A DNA stretch of 64,000 nucleotides, from assembly GCA_964482235.1 (NCBI GenBank), contig CAYZWU010000008.1:101320-165319 (forward strand). Direction: 5' to 3'. Numbering within the stretch: the first letter of the stretch is position 1; each line of letters begins with the position of its first letter. A model generated the notes under the pieces. That model was not told where the DNA came from. It was given only the letters and a program-made list of their open reading frames with translations, and did not search any database. Made by a program: the position numbers and the translations under genes. This document shows positions 51,115 to 59,954 of the stretch, in pieces. Source of the stretch: CAYZWU01 sp964482235. Lineage in GTDB: Bacteria; Planctomycetota; B15-G4; CAYZWU01.

Positions 51115-52103
51115 GGACCGTTTCCTATACCTGCCCCTTTGTCCCTGCCGAGTGGATCGCGGCTCACGGTCTGCATCCCGCCCGCATCGTTCCGGAGCCC
51201 GCCGGACTGGCTACCCTGCCCGGTGCGGGTGAGGGGGTCTGTCCTTTCACGGCGGCGTTCTTCAACGAGGCTCGATCGGCGCCCCCGGACCGCGCGGTGA
51301 TCGTCACGACGGTCTGCGACCAGATGCGGCGCATGTCCGAGTGGATCGAGGGGGAGAGGAACGTTCCCGTCTTTCTGTTCAACGTCCCCGCCACGTGGGA
51401 GAGCGTGACGGCACAGAGGATCTACAGGAGCGAGGTCGAACGGCTCGGCCGGGCTCTCGTCCAGTGGGGGGGAAGACCGCCGACCGAAGAGGAGCTCTCG
51501 CGCACGATCCTCGCTTACGACGCGGCGCGGTCGAGGCTCCGGGATCTGCGCGGTGTTCTCGCTGCCGGCGACTTCTCGAAGGCGATCTCCGATTTCTTCA
51601 GAAACGGCCCCGATGCAGCGTGCCTTGCCGCGCCTTCGACGGCACGATCCGGTTCCGGCGAGCGGGGAGTTCCGCTGGCACTCGTGGGCGGGCCTCTCCT
51701 CAGCGTCCATTTCGAGATCTTCGACGTGATCGCGGAGGCCGGAGGGGAAGTGGTCCTCGACGCCACGGGGACGGGCGAGCGCGTTCTCATCCCGCCGCTC
51801 GACAGGCGAGCCGTCCGGGAAGATCCGTTCGGCACGATGGTGGATGCCTGCTTCGGCGAGCTCCCGGACGCTTTTCGAAGGCCCAACAGCGGCCTCTACA
51901 TCTGGCTGAAAGAGGAGCTCGAAAGGAGAGAGGTTCGCGGCATCATATTCTCCCACCACGTGTTCTGCGACACGTGGCACGGCGAGGCGAGGCGCCTGAA
52001 GGAGTGGAGTAGCCTACCCGTTCTGATCCTGGACACGAACAGCGGGGTGCTGGGCGCGCGGACGGTTTCGAGAATCGAGGCGTTTCTGGAGGTCTTGAAG
52101 TGA
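51111..52103 (+). CDS. 2-hydroxyacyl-CoA dehydratase-fold protein (HgdB-like)
   Basis: 330 aa; the ATG overlaps the preceding stop as ATGA. It carries the family Cys pattern: YTCPFVPAEWIAAHG, GVCPFTAAFFNEA, TTVCDQMRRM and FCDTWHGEARRLKEW, with the ending VLILDTNSG where related subunits have an ETD(Y/N) motif. Such subunits hold a [4Fe-4S] or double-cubane cluster and take electrons from the activator at the end of the operon. No CoA-dependent pathway genes are present, so reduction of some other substrate is likely. Confidence 0.85.
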   Translation: MRTVSYTCPFVPAEWIAAHGLHPARIVPEPAGLATLPGAGEGVCPFTAAFFNEARSAPPDRAVIVTTVCDQMRRMSEWIEGERNVPVFLFNVPATWESVTAQRIYRSEVERLGRALVQWGGRPPTEEELSRTILAYDAARSRLRDLRGVLAAGDFSKAISDFFRNGPDAACLAAPSTARSGSGERGVPLALVGGPLLSVHFEIFDVIAEAGGEVVLDATGTGERVLIPPLDRRAVREDPFGTMVDACFGELPDAFRRPNSGLYIWLKEELERREVRGIIFSHHVFCDTWHGEARRLKEWSSLPVLILDTNSGVLGARTVSRIEAFLEVLK

Positions 52104-53482
52104 TCGAAGCACCGCGGATGATCAGTCTCGGCGAGTGGGATGCCCGCCATGCCGATCTTGCGGCCGATGGGCTGAAGGAGGCCTGGTACGGCGGACCGAT
52201 CAGCCGCCACGTGGATCAGGGAGACACCCGCCTGATCAAGCTCAGGTTCGACAACTCCGTTGCCGCGCTCGGACTCTGGAACTTCCTTCTCACCGAGGAG
52301 GAGCGCCTGCTCAGGGCGCGGGAGGAAGGGTACAAGCTCGTGGGCGCCATGAAGGATCTGGGAACGGTCCCCGTGCTGGCCTACTCGGCGAGCCGGCTGC
52401 GTGCCTTCTATCCCGACGGGGCCTGGTGGATTCCCTGCGTCATGGAGCTCAACGCCGGCCTGCTGGGAATCGCGGACTCCCTCGGGATCGACGACTCCTT
52501 CTGCCCCGTGCGGGCCATGCTCGGCGCCTTCGTGACGGAAGCCCACTTCCCGATCCCCGATCTTTTGACGTGCAGCGTTGGCGCCACGTGCGACGACTTT
52601 TCCGTCATCGCCCAGCGCCTGAACGGCCTCGGCTATCCGATCCACTGGTGGGAGATTCCGGCCCGGCGCCGGCCCGATTCCGGCGAGGCGGCCGTTCGGC
52701 TTCCCGGCGGTTTCGAGGCGCCGCGCGAGCAGGTAGCCATGGTGCGGGCCGAGCTCGAGCGGCTTCGCCCCCTGTTCGAGGATCTCTCCGGAGAGCGTCT
52801 GGACGAGACGGCCTGCGCCGCGGGGATCAGGGAGGCCAACAAGGTGCGGCGGATCCTTCGCGAGCTGCGGCAGCTGGCCTACGCGGCCGAACCGTGTCCC
52901 ATGCCGGCGCTCGAACTGCTGATCGCGGAGATGCTGGCCATCCATTTCTGTTCCGATCGCGACGAATCGGCCAGGGTGCTTGCCGGCCTCCTGAACGAGG
53001 TGAGGCGGCGAGTGGATCGACGGCTCGGGGTCCTGCCCGAGGGAGCGGCCCGCGTCTTCTGGGTGAATCCGGTGGCCGACCTGCACGCCATGAACCTGCT
53101 CGAGGAGTGCGGCGGCCGGATCTGCGGCACCGACTATCTTTTCTGCCACGCCTACGACGAGATCCCCGAAGGGATGGAATCGATGGAAGCCCTGGCCCGC
53201 ATGGCCCTGGCCGATCCGATGATCGGCCCGGCGGCCGACCGCGCCGACCGCATCTGCCGCGACATCGAGCTCTTCGGGGCCGAGGCCATGATCATCTCCC
53301 GCATCCCCGGCGCCAGCCACTGCGCCACGGAGGGGGTGCTGATCAGCGAGGCCGTCCGGTCGAGGCTCGATATCCCGGTCATCGAGGTGGAGGTGCCGCC
53401 GTTGATCGATCCGGTCGAGGCCACTGTCCGCACACGAATGGAGGCTCTGGTGGAGATGGTGAGGGAAAGGAGAAAATCATGA
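52100..53482 (+). CDS. 2-hydroxyacyl-CoA dehydratase-fold protein, larger paralogue
   Basis: 460 aa from GTG 52100, overlapping the stop of the previous gene as GTGA. Cys-containing segments typical of the fold are IPCVMELNAG, SFCPVRAMLGAF, TCSVGATCDDFSV, ICGTDYLFCHAYDEIP and PGASHCATEGVL. It is longer than HgdA/HgdB subunits and may be the partner subunit of the 51111 product. The stop overlaps the activator gene as ATGA, so the set is translationally coupled. Confidence 0.85.
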   Translation: MIEAPRMISLGEWDARHADLAADGLKEAWYGGPISRHVDQGDTRLIKLRFDNSVAALGLWNFLLTEEERLLRAREEGYKLVGAMKDLGTVPVLAYSASRLRAFYPDGAWWIPCVMELNAGLLGIADSLGIDDSFCPVRAMLGAFVTEAHFPIPDLLTCSVGATCDDFSVIAQRLNGLGYPIHWWEIPARRRPDSGEAAVRLPGGFEAPREQVAMVRAELERLRPLFEDLSGERLDETACAAGIREANKVRRILRELRQLAYAAEPCPMPALELLIAEMLAIHFCSDRDESARVLAGLLNEVRRRVDRRLGVLPEGAARVFWVNPVADLHAMNLLEECGGRICGTDYLFCHAYDEIPEGMESMEALARMALADPMIGPAADRADRICRDIELFGAEAMIISRIPGASHCATEGVLISEAVRSRLDIPVIEVEVPPLIDPVEATVRTRMEALVEMVRERRKS

Positions 53483-54249
53483 TAACGGCCGGCATCGACG
53501 CGGGATCGCGGGCGATCAAGATCGTTCTGCTCGACAGCGGATCGGGCCGGATCCTGGCAGCGGGGATCCGGGATCAGGGCGTGGAGCAGGATAGACGGGC
53601 TGCTGAGCTTCTCGACGAGCTTCTCGAGGAGCAAGGCGTCGACCGGGACGGGGTGAGCGCCGTTGTGGCCACGGGCTACGGCCGCAACATCATCAGTCTG
53701 GCCGATCGCACCGTGACGGAGATCACCTGTCATGCGCGCGGAGTGGGGCACGTCATGAAGGATGTGGGGACCATCATCGAGATCGGCGGCCAGGACAGCA
53801 AGGTGGTCCGCCTGAGCGAGACGGGCGCCGTCCGGGACTTTCAGATGAACGACCGCTGTGCGGCGGGCACGGGGCGGTTTCTCGAGGTGGCGGCGGGAAT
53901 CTTCGACGTCGATCTTCAGACCATGGGTGAGATGGCGACGCGAAGCGACAAGCCGGCCGCCATCAGCAGCATGTGCGTCGTCTTTGCCGAGACGGAGATC
54001 GTCGGCCTTCTCGCCTCGGGCCAGCCGCCCGAGGGGATCGCGGCCGGTGTCCAGGCCTCCATCGCCACGAGGGTCGCTTCGATGGCCGGCCGGATCGTGA
54101 ACGATCCCGTTGTCTTCACCGGCGGAGTGGCCTTGATACCGGGCATGGATCTGGCGCTCGGCAAGGCGATGGGGCGGTCCGTTTCACGAGTTCCAAAGCC
54201 GCAGCTGACCGGCGCTCTCGGCGCCGCACTGATCGCAGCGGGCAGGTAG
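53479..54249 (+). CDS. ATP-dependent activator of 2-hydroxyacyl-CoA dehydratase-type enzymes (BadF/BadG/HgdC family)
   Basis: 256 aa from ATG 53479 (AAGGAG upstream; ATGA overlap). ASKHA ATPase fold: phosphate loops AGIDAGSRAIKIVLLD and IIEIGGQDSKVVRL. The two Cys that bind a [4Fe-4S] cluster between the protomers of the dimer are C127 (NDRCAAGTGRF) and C166 (SSMCVVFAETEI), at the same positions as in HgdC. It fires single low-potential electrons into the dehydratase-fold subunits at the cost of ATP. A single activator here could serve all three upstream proteins. Confidence 0.95.
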   Translation: MITAGIDAGSRAIKIVLLDSGSGRILAAGIRDQGVEQDRRAAELLDELLEEQGVDRDGVSAVVATGYGRNIISLADRTVTEITCHARGVGHVMKDVGTIIEIGGQDSKVVRLSETGAVRDFQMNDRCAAGTGRFLEVAAGIFDVDLQTMGEMATRSDKPAAISSMCVVFAETEIVGLLASGQPPEGIAAGVQASIATRVASMAGRIVNDPVVFTGGVALIPGMDLALGKAMGRSVSRVPKPQLTGALGAALIAAGR

Positions 54250-54250
54250 G

Positions 54251-54290
54251 AAAGGCCGGCTTCCGACGGATTTCCGGCGCCTTTCTTACA
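54251..54290 (+). terminator. Probable terminator of the dehydratase-fold operon
   Basis: Arms AAAGGC (54251-54256) and GCCTTT (54279-54284), with extra CGG/CCG pairing inside, lie just past the stop and are followed by CTTACAG. The T tract is short. Confidence 0.5.
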
Positions 54291-54437
54291 GTTATAAAGT
54301 GTCCCTGATTTTATAAATGCGAAGCAGGGACTTTTCGGGCATACTCGCGTCATTCGGTTCAGAGGAAACGGAATGAGACAGCCGCTGAACCGGTGATGAG
54401 GCGGCAGCCTCTGGGACAGCTCCGCAGGAGGTGAATC

Positions 54438-55079
54438 ATGGACGAATATCTGAGCAGCCTGACCGCTCTGGAATGGGTTTTCCTGATCAGCGCCATTGTC
54501 GGCAGCTGCCTTTTTCTGGTGCGACTGGTTCTCATGGTGATGGGAGCCCACGGCGATGCAGACGTCGGCGACGCAGACGTCGGCGATGTTCACGTGGGCG
54601 ATGTGCACGCGGACGTGCACGGCGACGTTCATGCAGATGCGCACGATTCCGCCATCAGCGATGCCGACGCCGACGTCAAGCTCCTCTCCTTTCAGGGCAT
54701 CACCGCATTTTTCATGATGTTCGGTCTGGTCGGGCTCGGCTGCCTCCGCGGAGGATTTCTGGGTTCGATTCTCTCCCTCAGCGTGGCCTGCCTGGCAGGC
54801 CTCGCAACGGCGTGGGTCACCGGCTACCTCTTCATGCTGATGGTTCGAATGCAGTCGAGCGGGACTCTCGACCTCTACGGCGCCTTCGGCGAGGAGGGGA
54901 CCGTCTATCTCACGATCCCGCCTGACGGCCAGGGCAAGGTGCAGGTCACGGTGCAGGAGCGCCTCCTGGTGCTCAACGCCGTGTCCCAGAACAACGAGGA
55001 GATCAAGACCGGCGAGCGCGTCAAGGTCGTTGATCTTTCCGGTCCCAGCGTGCTGGTCGTCCAAAGAAGCGAGTCATAG
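54438..55079 (+). CDS. NfeD-like membrane protein with His/Asp-rich loop
   Basis: 213 aa with GGAGGTG upstream. TM1 (about 12-36) is followed by a loop of short repeats of the types DADVGDADVGD and DVHADVHGDVHADAHD (about residues 37-73), then two or three TM helices, then an OB-like C-terminal domain (FGEEGTVYLTIPPDGQGKV, then LSGPSVLVVQ). NfeD-type proteins pair with flotillins or stomatins in membrane microdomains. Here the flotillin gene follows after 64 bases. The His/Asp loop could bind divalent metal; that is an inference from composition. Confidence 0.8.
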   Translation: MDEYLSSLTALEWVFLISAIVGSCLFLVRLVLMVMGAHGDADVGDADVGDVHVGDVHADVHGDVHADAHDSAISDADADVKLLSFQGITAFFMMFGLVGLGCLRGGFLGSILSLSVACLAGLATAWVTGYLFMLMVRMQSSGTLDLYGAFGEEGTVYLTIPPDGQGKVQVTVQERLLVLNAVSQNNEEIKTGERVKVVDLSGPSVLVVQRSES

Positions 55080-55143
55080 GCCGTTGACGAAGTTCTTCGA
55101 GGCCGAATAACTTCAGGGTGGCCATATGATAGGAGGAACTGTC

Positions 55144-56775
55144 ATGGAATATCTGGTCGCTGCAGCAGCAGCTTTCTTTTTACTGACACTTTTCACGATC
55201 ATCTTTCTGGCTTCCCGCTACAAGAGGTGCCCCTCGGACATGATCCTGGTGGTCTACGGCAAGGTGGGCCGCGGGCAGTCGGCGCGCTGCATCCATGGCG
55301 GCGCCGCTCTGGTCTGGCCGCTGTTCCAGCATTACTCCTTCCTCAAGCTCACACCGATGACGATCAACATCCCGCTCGAGAGCGCCCTCTCTCTCAAGAA
55401 CATCCGTGTCGACGTGCCCAGCACGTTCACCGTGGGGATCAGCACCGATCCGGCCATCATGACGAATGCGGCCGAGCGACTCCTCGGGTTGAAGACCGGT
55501 TCGATCGAGGAGATGGCGCGGGAGATCATCTTCGGCCAGCTCCGTCTCACCGTGGCGTCTCTCACGATCGAGCAGATCAACCAGGACCGGGAGAGCTTTC
55601 TCACTTCCATCAGCAACAACGTGGAGCCCGAGCTCAACAAGATCGGCCTCTACCTGATCAACGTGAACATCACCGACATCACGGACGAGTCGAACTACAT
55701 CGCGAGTATCGGCAAGAAGGCCGCGTCCGAGGCGATCAACCGGGCGCGCGTCGACGTGGCCGAGCAGGAGAAGCTCGGTGCGATCGGCCAGGCCGAGGCC
55801 AACAAGGAGCAGGCCGTCCAGGTGGCGGCGAACGAGGCCGGCGCGGTCAAGGGAAGGAAGGAAGCCGAGGCCGACCAGCGCATCTTCGTGCAGCAGCAGG
55901 AAACAACGGCTGCCATCGGAGAGGCGGAAGCCCACAGGGAGCAGGCGATCCAGGTGGCGGTGAACGAGGCCAAGGCTGTGAAGGGCCGAAAGGAGGCCGA
56001 GGCGGATCAGCGTGTCTTCGTGCAGAGCCAGGAGGCCGAGGCGGTCAAGGGCGAGAATGAGGCCAACGCCGATATCGCCGAGACCAACGCCGAGCTCGCT
56101 GCCAAGCAGGCGGCTGCCAAGCAGAAGGCCGAGGTGGCCAGGCGACAGGCGGAGATGGAGATCCAGAAGGCCCAGTATCTTGCCGAGCAGGAGAGGCTCA
56201 ACGCCGAGGAGGTGGTGCAGAAGGAGATCGACAAGCGGAAGGTCGAGCTCACCGCCGACGCCGAGGCCGAGAGGATCCGGCGCGAGGCGCAGGGCCGGGC
56301 CGACGCCACCCTGGCCCAGTACACGGCCGAGGCCAAGGGTATTCGACAAGTGCTGGAAAGCAAGGCCGAAGGCTACCAGTCCCTGATGCAGAGCTGCAAC
56401 GGCGATGCCAGGGCGGCAGCCACGTTCCTCATGGTGGAAAAGATCGAGGAGATCGTGGCCCAGCAGATCGAGGCGATCAAGAACCTCAAGATCGACAAGA
56501 TCACGGTCTGGGATTCTGGGAACGGGGGCGGCAACGGCTCGTCGACAGCCAACTTCATGTCGAGCCTGGTCAAGAGTCTGCCTCCCCTGCAGGATCTGGC
56601 CGGCATGGCCGGCGTGGAGCTGCCCGGATACCTCGGCAAGATGGTCGAGGACAAAAAAGCCGGAACCGATACGGCAGCGCACAGTCGAAAGACGACAGCG
56701 GCGGCGGTGGCTCACGAGTCGCATGACGAAGCTGCCGAATCGCATGATGAAACGGAGCAGGGAAAAGAGGAGTAA
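55144..56775 (+). CDS. Flotillin/SPFH-domain membrane protein
   Basis: 543 aa from ATG 55144, which has TAGGAGG upstream; the ATG at 55126 has none. One N-terminal TM segment (about 5-24), an SPFH domain (about 30-190; GKVGRGQSARCIHGGAALVW, FTVGISTDPAIMTNAAERLL), then a long Ala/Glu coiled coil (about 200-420). Within the coil a 44-residue unit beginning AIGxAEA is repeated in tandem. The C-terminus ends with a His/Glu-rich tail. Flotillins scaffold membrane microdomains with NfeD-type partners, which matches the gene upstream. The zinc ribbon gene follows 8 bases later. Confidence 0.93.
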   Translation: MEYLVAAAAAFFLLTLFTIIFLASRYKRCPSDMILVVYGKVGRGQSARCIHGGAALVWPLFQHYSFLKLTPMTINIPLESALSLKNIRVDVPSTFTVGISTDPAIMTNAAERLLGLKTGSIEEMAREIIFGQLRLTVASLTIEQINQDRESFLTSISNNVEPELNKIGLYLINVNITDITDESNYIASIGKKAASEAINRARVDVAEQEKLGAIGQAEANKEQAVQVAANEAGAVKGRKEAEADQRIFVQQQETTAAIGEAEAHREQAIQVAVNEAKAVKGRKEAEADQRVFVQSQEAEAVKGENEANADIAETNAELAAKQAAAKQKAEVARRQAEMEIQKAQYLAEQERLNAEEVVQKEIDKRKVELTADAEAERIRREAQGRADATLAQYTAEAKGIRQVLESKAEGYQSLMQSCNGDARAAATFLMVEKIEEIVAQQIEAIKNLKIDKITVWDSGNGGGNGSSTANFMSSLVKSLPPLQDLAGMAGVELPGYLGKMVEDKKAGTDTAAHSRKTTAAAVAHESHDEAAESHDETEQGKEE

Positions 56776-56783
56776 CGCGCCCC

Positions 56784-57290
56784 ATGCCTGTTTACGAGTT
56801 CTACTGTCCGGACTGTCACATGATCTTCAACTTCCTGTCGCGCCGGGTGAACGTGCGAAAGCGTCCCGCCTGCCCCCGGTGCGACAGGTCCAGGCTCGAG
56901 CGGAAGGTGTCGCTCTTCTCCATCTCGAAAGGGATCGAGGAGAGCGATACCGGCCCGATGGCCGACATGAGCGAGGCCGACATGGAGAGGGCCCTGGAGA
57001 GCCTGGCCGGCGAGTTCGAGGGTGTGGACGAGGGCAGTCCCCGCGACATGGCCCGGATGATGCGCCGACTCTACGAGACTTCGGGCCTGAAGTTCGGGCC
57101 GGGAATGGAGGAGGCGGTCCGCCGGATGGAAGCGGGCGAGGATCCCGATACGATCGAGGCGGAGATGGAAGATCTCCTCGAAGGCGAGGAAGACGAGTTC
57201 ATCGTGGACGGCGGTCCCAAGTCCACTCTCAGGAACCTGCGGCGCAAGATCCTCCCTCCTGCCACGGATGAAAACCTCTACGATATGTAA
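56784..57290 (+). CDS. FmdB-type zinc ribbon protein with acidic C-terminus
   Basis: 168 aa. The N-terminus is a zinc ribbon of the FmdB family (MPVYEFYCPDCHMIFNF, then CPRCDRSRLERKVSLFS) with two CxxC pairs. The rest is acidic and helical with many Met and Glu (SEADMERALESLAGEFEG), with no recognised fold. It begins 8 bases after the flotillin stop, so the three genes from 54438 are probably one operon. The binding partner is unknown. Confidence 0.8.
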   Translation: MPVYEFYCPDCHMIFNFLSRRVNVRKRPACPRCDRSRLERKVSLFSISKGIEESDTGPMADMSEADMERALESLAGEFEGVDEGSPRDMARMMRRLYETSGLKFGPGMEEAVRRMEAGEDPDTIEAEMEDLLEGEEDEFIVDGGPKSTLRNLRRKILPPATDENLYDM

Positions 57291-57357
57291 GATTTCAGCG
57301 GGCGGCCCGCCTTTCTCCTGCCGCCTGTCTCCATGACCCCGATGCGAGGCCGTTGCC

Positions 57358-59583
57358 ATGAACAAAGGAAACACCCTTGCCGGCCTTTTCTGCCTCTTCC
57401 TTGTCCTGTCGATCGTGCCGGTCCAGGCCGCGGACAAGATCGTGCAGCATGAAACGGAGAAGAAGGACGGTCATCTCAGCCAGCCGGACACGGGGCACGT
57501 GGTCAGCTTCAATGCGCCCAGGGGGACCTGGTGGATCAAGTCCGTGGAGGTCTACGGGAGCCGATACGGAGGGGGGTACGATCCTGCGAAGACCTTTTTC
57601 ACCCTGGCGATCTGCGATACGGGACTCGATCCGCTGACATCGACGGAGGTTCCCTACGCGAACTTCAAAGCAGGGAAGTTCGACTGGGTGGAGTGCCTTC
57701 TATCCGAACCGGTCAAGGCGCCCCGCAACTTCAAGGTGGCTGCCGCATTCAATCCCACCGGAACGAGAGGCGTCTTCGTGGGCTGGTCCTCAGTCGGCTC
57801 CTCCCATTCAGGGTTCGGCCTCCCCGGCGGCAGCGAGCGCCCCCTGGGCGGCAAGGACTGGATGATCCGTGTGAGGCTCACCAAGAAGAAGCCGAAGGTC
57901 CCGAAGAAGGTGAAGGAGAGGTTCAGCGAGGCTTCGGTCAAGTCGAAGGCTCTCTACATGGAAGATTTTCGCTACGTGACAAAAACGGTGAAGGCCAACT
58001 TTCCCGCTTTCAAGAAGAAAAAGGTGGACTGGACCAAGGTCTGCCGCGAGCACGAATCCCGATTCCGGGCGTGCAGCGACGATGCCGCACATATCCTCAA
58101 CGTCGAGCGCCTTCTCGCCGTCCTGAAGGATTCGCACACCGGGGTGACTCGGACATCGGTGGATACCCACATCCCCAGCTTCGACGGACTTCACGGCGGG
58201 GGGTTATGGATCGCCAGCGACCGGAACCGGCTCGTCCTGCGAGCCATCGAATCCGGCCGGGCGCTCGAGGAGAAGCTGAAACCCGGCGCCCTGCTTCTCC
58301 GTATCGGCGAGAGGCCGGCGAAGCTGGTTCACCGGGAGGTTCGGCAGAAGGCGATGGAGTGGAGCGGCTGGTCGTCGCCCCACTTTCTCGATTCGCGGCT
58401 CAGCTTCACCTTCTTTCCCCTCGAGGACGATCGTCTGTCGTGCACGTTCATGAATCCCGACGGCAAGCTGGTGGAGGCCGAGATCACCGGCAGGGAGAGC
58501 GTCGTGAGCCGGGTCAGGGCGACGCTGCCCGAGGGGGTCGTCGCGTCGGGTTCCGCCGCGGCGCTGAAGCTCGATGACGATATCGGCTACATCCGGATCA
58601 CCGGGAGCATGAACGATGCGACGCGAACAGCGTTTCACGATGCCTTCGATACGGTGCGCGGCGTGAAGTGCGTCATCCTGGACTGCCGCGGCATGGGCGG
58701 GGGGGGAGACGGACCTGCCTGGAACATGGCCGGCCGCTTCTATTCGAAGCCGGCCTCCCTCGGGCGGAACGGCATGCTGATGCCGTCGGGTTCGTGGCAG
58801 TTCGACGGCCCCTTGGTCATGCTCCAGGACGAGAGGGAGATCAGCTCGGCCGAGACCTTCACCTGGGCCATGACGGAAACAGGCCGTGCCGTTTCCGTGG
58901 GAAGGCCCACGGGGGGCGCCACGATCATCCCGCGCTCCTTCGATGCACCGTCCGGGTTGTTCAGCTTCAGGCTCGGCTGCACGGACCGGCCCACTCCGCT
59001 CCAGGGGATCAAGCCCGAGGGGATCGGAACCCGGCCGGATATCTTCGTTCCCTACGAACCGATCCTGCTCGAGCGCTTTCCCGATCCGGCCGTTGCCGTG
59101 GCTCGGGATGTTCTTCTCCTACTTGCCGGCAAGGCTTCGCGCAGCACGGTGGTCGATTATTACGGCGGAATCCTCGGCTGCGAACCGGCGCGTGTGAAGA
59201 AGACGGTCAAGGCGTTCGGAAAGATCCGGCTACCGTCGAAGAAGAGCGGTTTTTGTCATGCGACGGACGATCTCGTCGAGGCGATGGTGAAGTGGCAGAT
59301 CCGTCTCTGCAATTCCAAGGACAATCCGATGCCCGATTTTGCCGGCGCGGCGGAACGCCTCTCGGCTCTCCAGGAGATTGCCCGTCTGCTCGGCAGCGAG
59401 TCCGCGGCGTCCCAGGCAGCCGGAGAGGTCAAGAAGTGGGCACGGGAGATCAAGGCGCAGGAAGCCTTCGAGGCGATGATCGAGAAGTCCTATCCTCCCG
59501 ACGAGCGGGCCTTGAAGAAGTTCCTTGGCAGCCATGGCAATTCCCGATACGGCAAGACCGCAAAGAGGACATTCCCCCGGTAG
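57358..59583 (+). CDS. Exported S41-family (tricorn/IRBP-like) peptidase
   Basis: 741 aa with a signal peptide (about 1-24). Residues 30-180 are a beta domain (HVVSFNAPRGTWWIKSVEVYG). From about 200 the S41 plan is visible: LAVLKDSHTGVTR with the His of the family, a PDZ-like middle (LKPGALLLRIGERPA), IGYIRITGSM, and the nucleophile region MLQDEREISSAETFTWAM (Ser). The Lys of CTP-type S41 enzymes is absent (GRPTGGATI in that place), so the tricorn/IRBP type is more likely. The C-terminal 150 residues are helical. The start lies 67 bases after the zinc ribbon gene. Confidence 0.83.
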   Translation: MNKGNTLAGLFCLFLVLSIVPVQAADKIVQHETEKKDGHLSQPDTGHVVSFNAPRGTWWIKSVEVYGSRYGGGYDPAKTFFTLAICDTGLDPLTSTEVPYANFKAGKFDWVECLLSEPVKAPRNFKVAAAFNPTGTRGVFVGWSSVGSSHSGFGLPGGSERPLGGKDWMIRVRLTKKKPKVPKKVKERFSEASVKSKALYMEDFRYVTKTVKANFPAFKKKKVDWTKVCREHESRFRACSDDAAHILNVERLLAVLKDSHTGVTRTSVDTHIPSFDGLHGGGLWIASDRNRLVLRAIESGRALEEKLKPGALLLRIGERPAKLVHREVRQKAMEWSGWSSPHFLDSRLSFTFFPLEDDRLSCTFMNPDGKLVEAEITGRESVVSRVRATLPEGVVASGSAAALKLDDDIGYIRITGSMNDATRTAFHDAFDTVRGVKCVILDCRGMGGGGDGPAWNMAGRFYSKPASLGRNGMLMPSGSWQFDGPLVMLQDEREISSAETFTWAMTETGRAVSVGRPTGGATIIPRSFDAPSGLFSFRLGCTDRPTPLQGIKPEGIGTRPDIFVPYEPILLERFPDPAVAVARDVLLLLAGKASRSTVVDYYGGILGCEPARVKKTVKAFGKIRLPSKKSGFCHATDDLVEAMVKWQIRLCNSKDNPMPDFAGAAERLSALQEIARLLGSESAASQAAGEVKKWAREIKAQEAFEAMIEKSYPPDERALKKFLGSHGNSRYGKTAKRTFPR

Positions 59584-59723
59584 ATCGTTTTTTCGATCGT
59601 CGACACCGCCCCGGGCATCTCGAGGATGGAAATGCGGCGCCCGTCAAGTGAAACGGGTCGGTTCTTGAGTTGTGCGGTATTGCGGATAAGATGGATCACA
59701 CGGTTTGCTGTCTGGAGAATGCA

Positions 59724-59954
59724 ATGCCCCTCTATGAATATACCTGTGCCAAGTGCGAAAACGAGTTCGAACAGCTCGTTCGATCGACGCGCGATAAAGT
59801 GAAGTGCCCCTCTTGCGGCAGCAGGAAAGTGGAAAAGAAGTTCTCGCTCTTCGGGATGAAGAGCGCTGATTCCTTCACCCCCTCCGAGGGCGGGGGGGCG
59901 AGCTGTTCATCCTGTTCGGCAGGAAGCTGCTCGGGGTGCTCGGAAGCCCACTGA
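59724..59954 (+). CDS. Small FmdB-family zinc ribbon protein
   Basis: 76 aa from ATG 59724 (GGAG 6 bases upstream); an ATG at 59670 is open but has no binding site. The zinc ribbon is MPLYEYTCAKCENEFEQLV...VKCPSCGSRKVEKKFSLF. The C-terminus is Cys/Ser-rich (CSSCSAGSCSGCSEAH), common in this family, where the function is unknown. It is a short relative of the 56784 product; both contain (K/R)KxSLF after the second Cys pair. Confidence 0.88.
   Translation: MPLYEYTCAKCENEFEQLVRSTRDKVKCPSCGSRKVEKKFSLFGMKSADSFTPSEGGGASCSSCSAGSCSGCSEAH

Noticed and set aside
54553..54660. Short tandem repeats suggestive of a CRISPR or minisatellite
   Set aside because: The repeats are in frame and encode the His/Asp-rich loop of the NfeD-like protein; there are no spacers.
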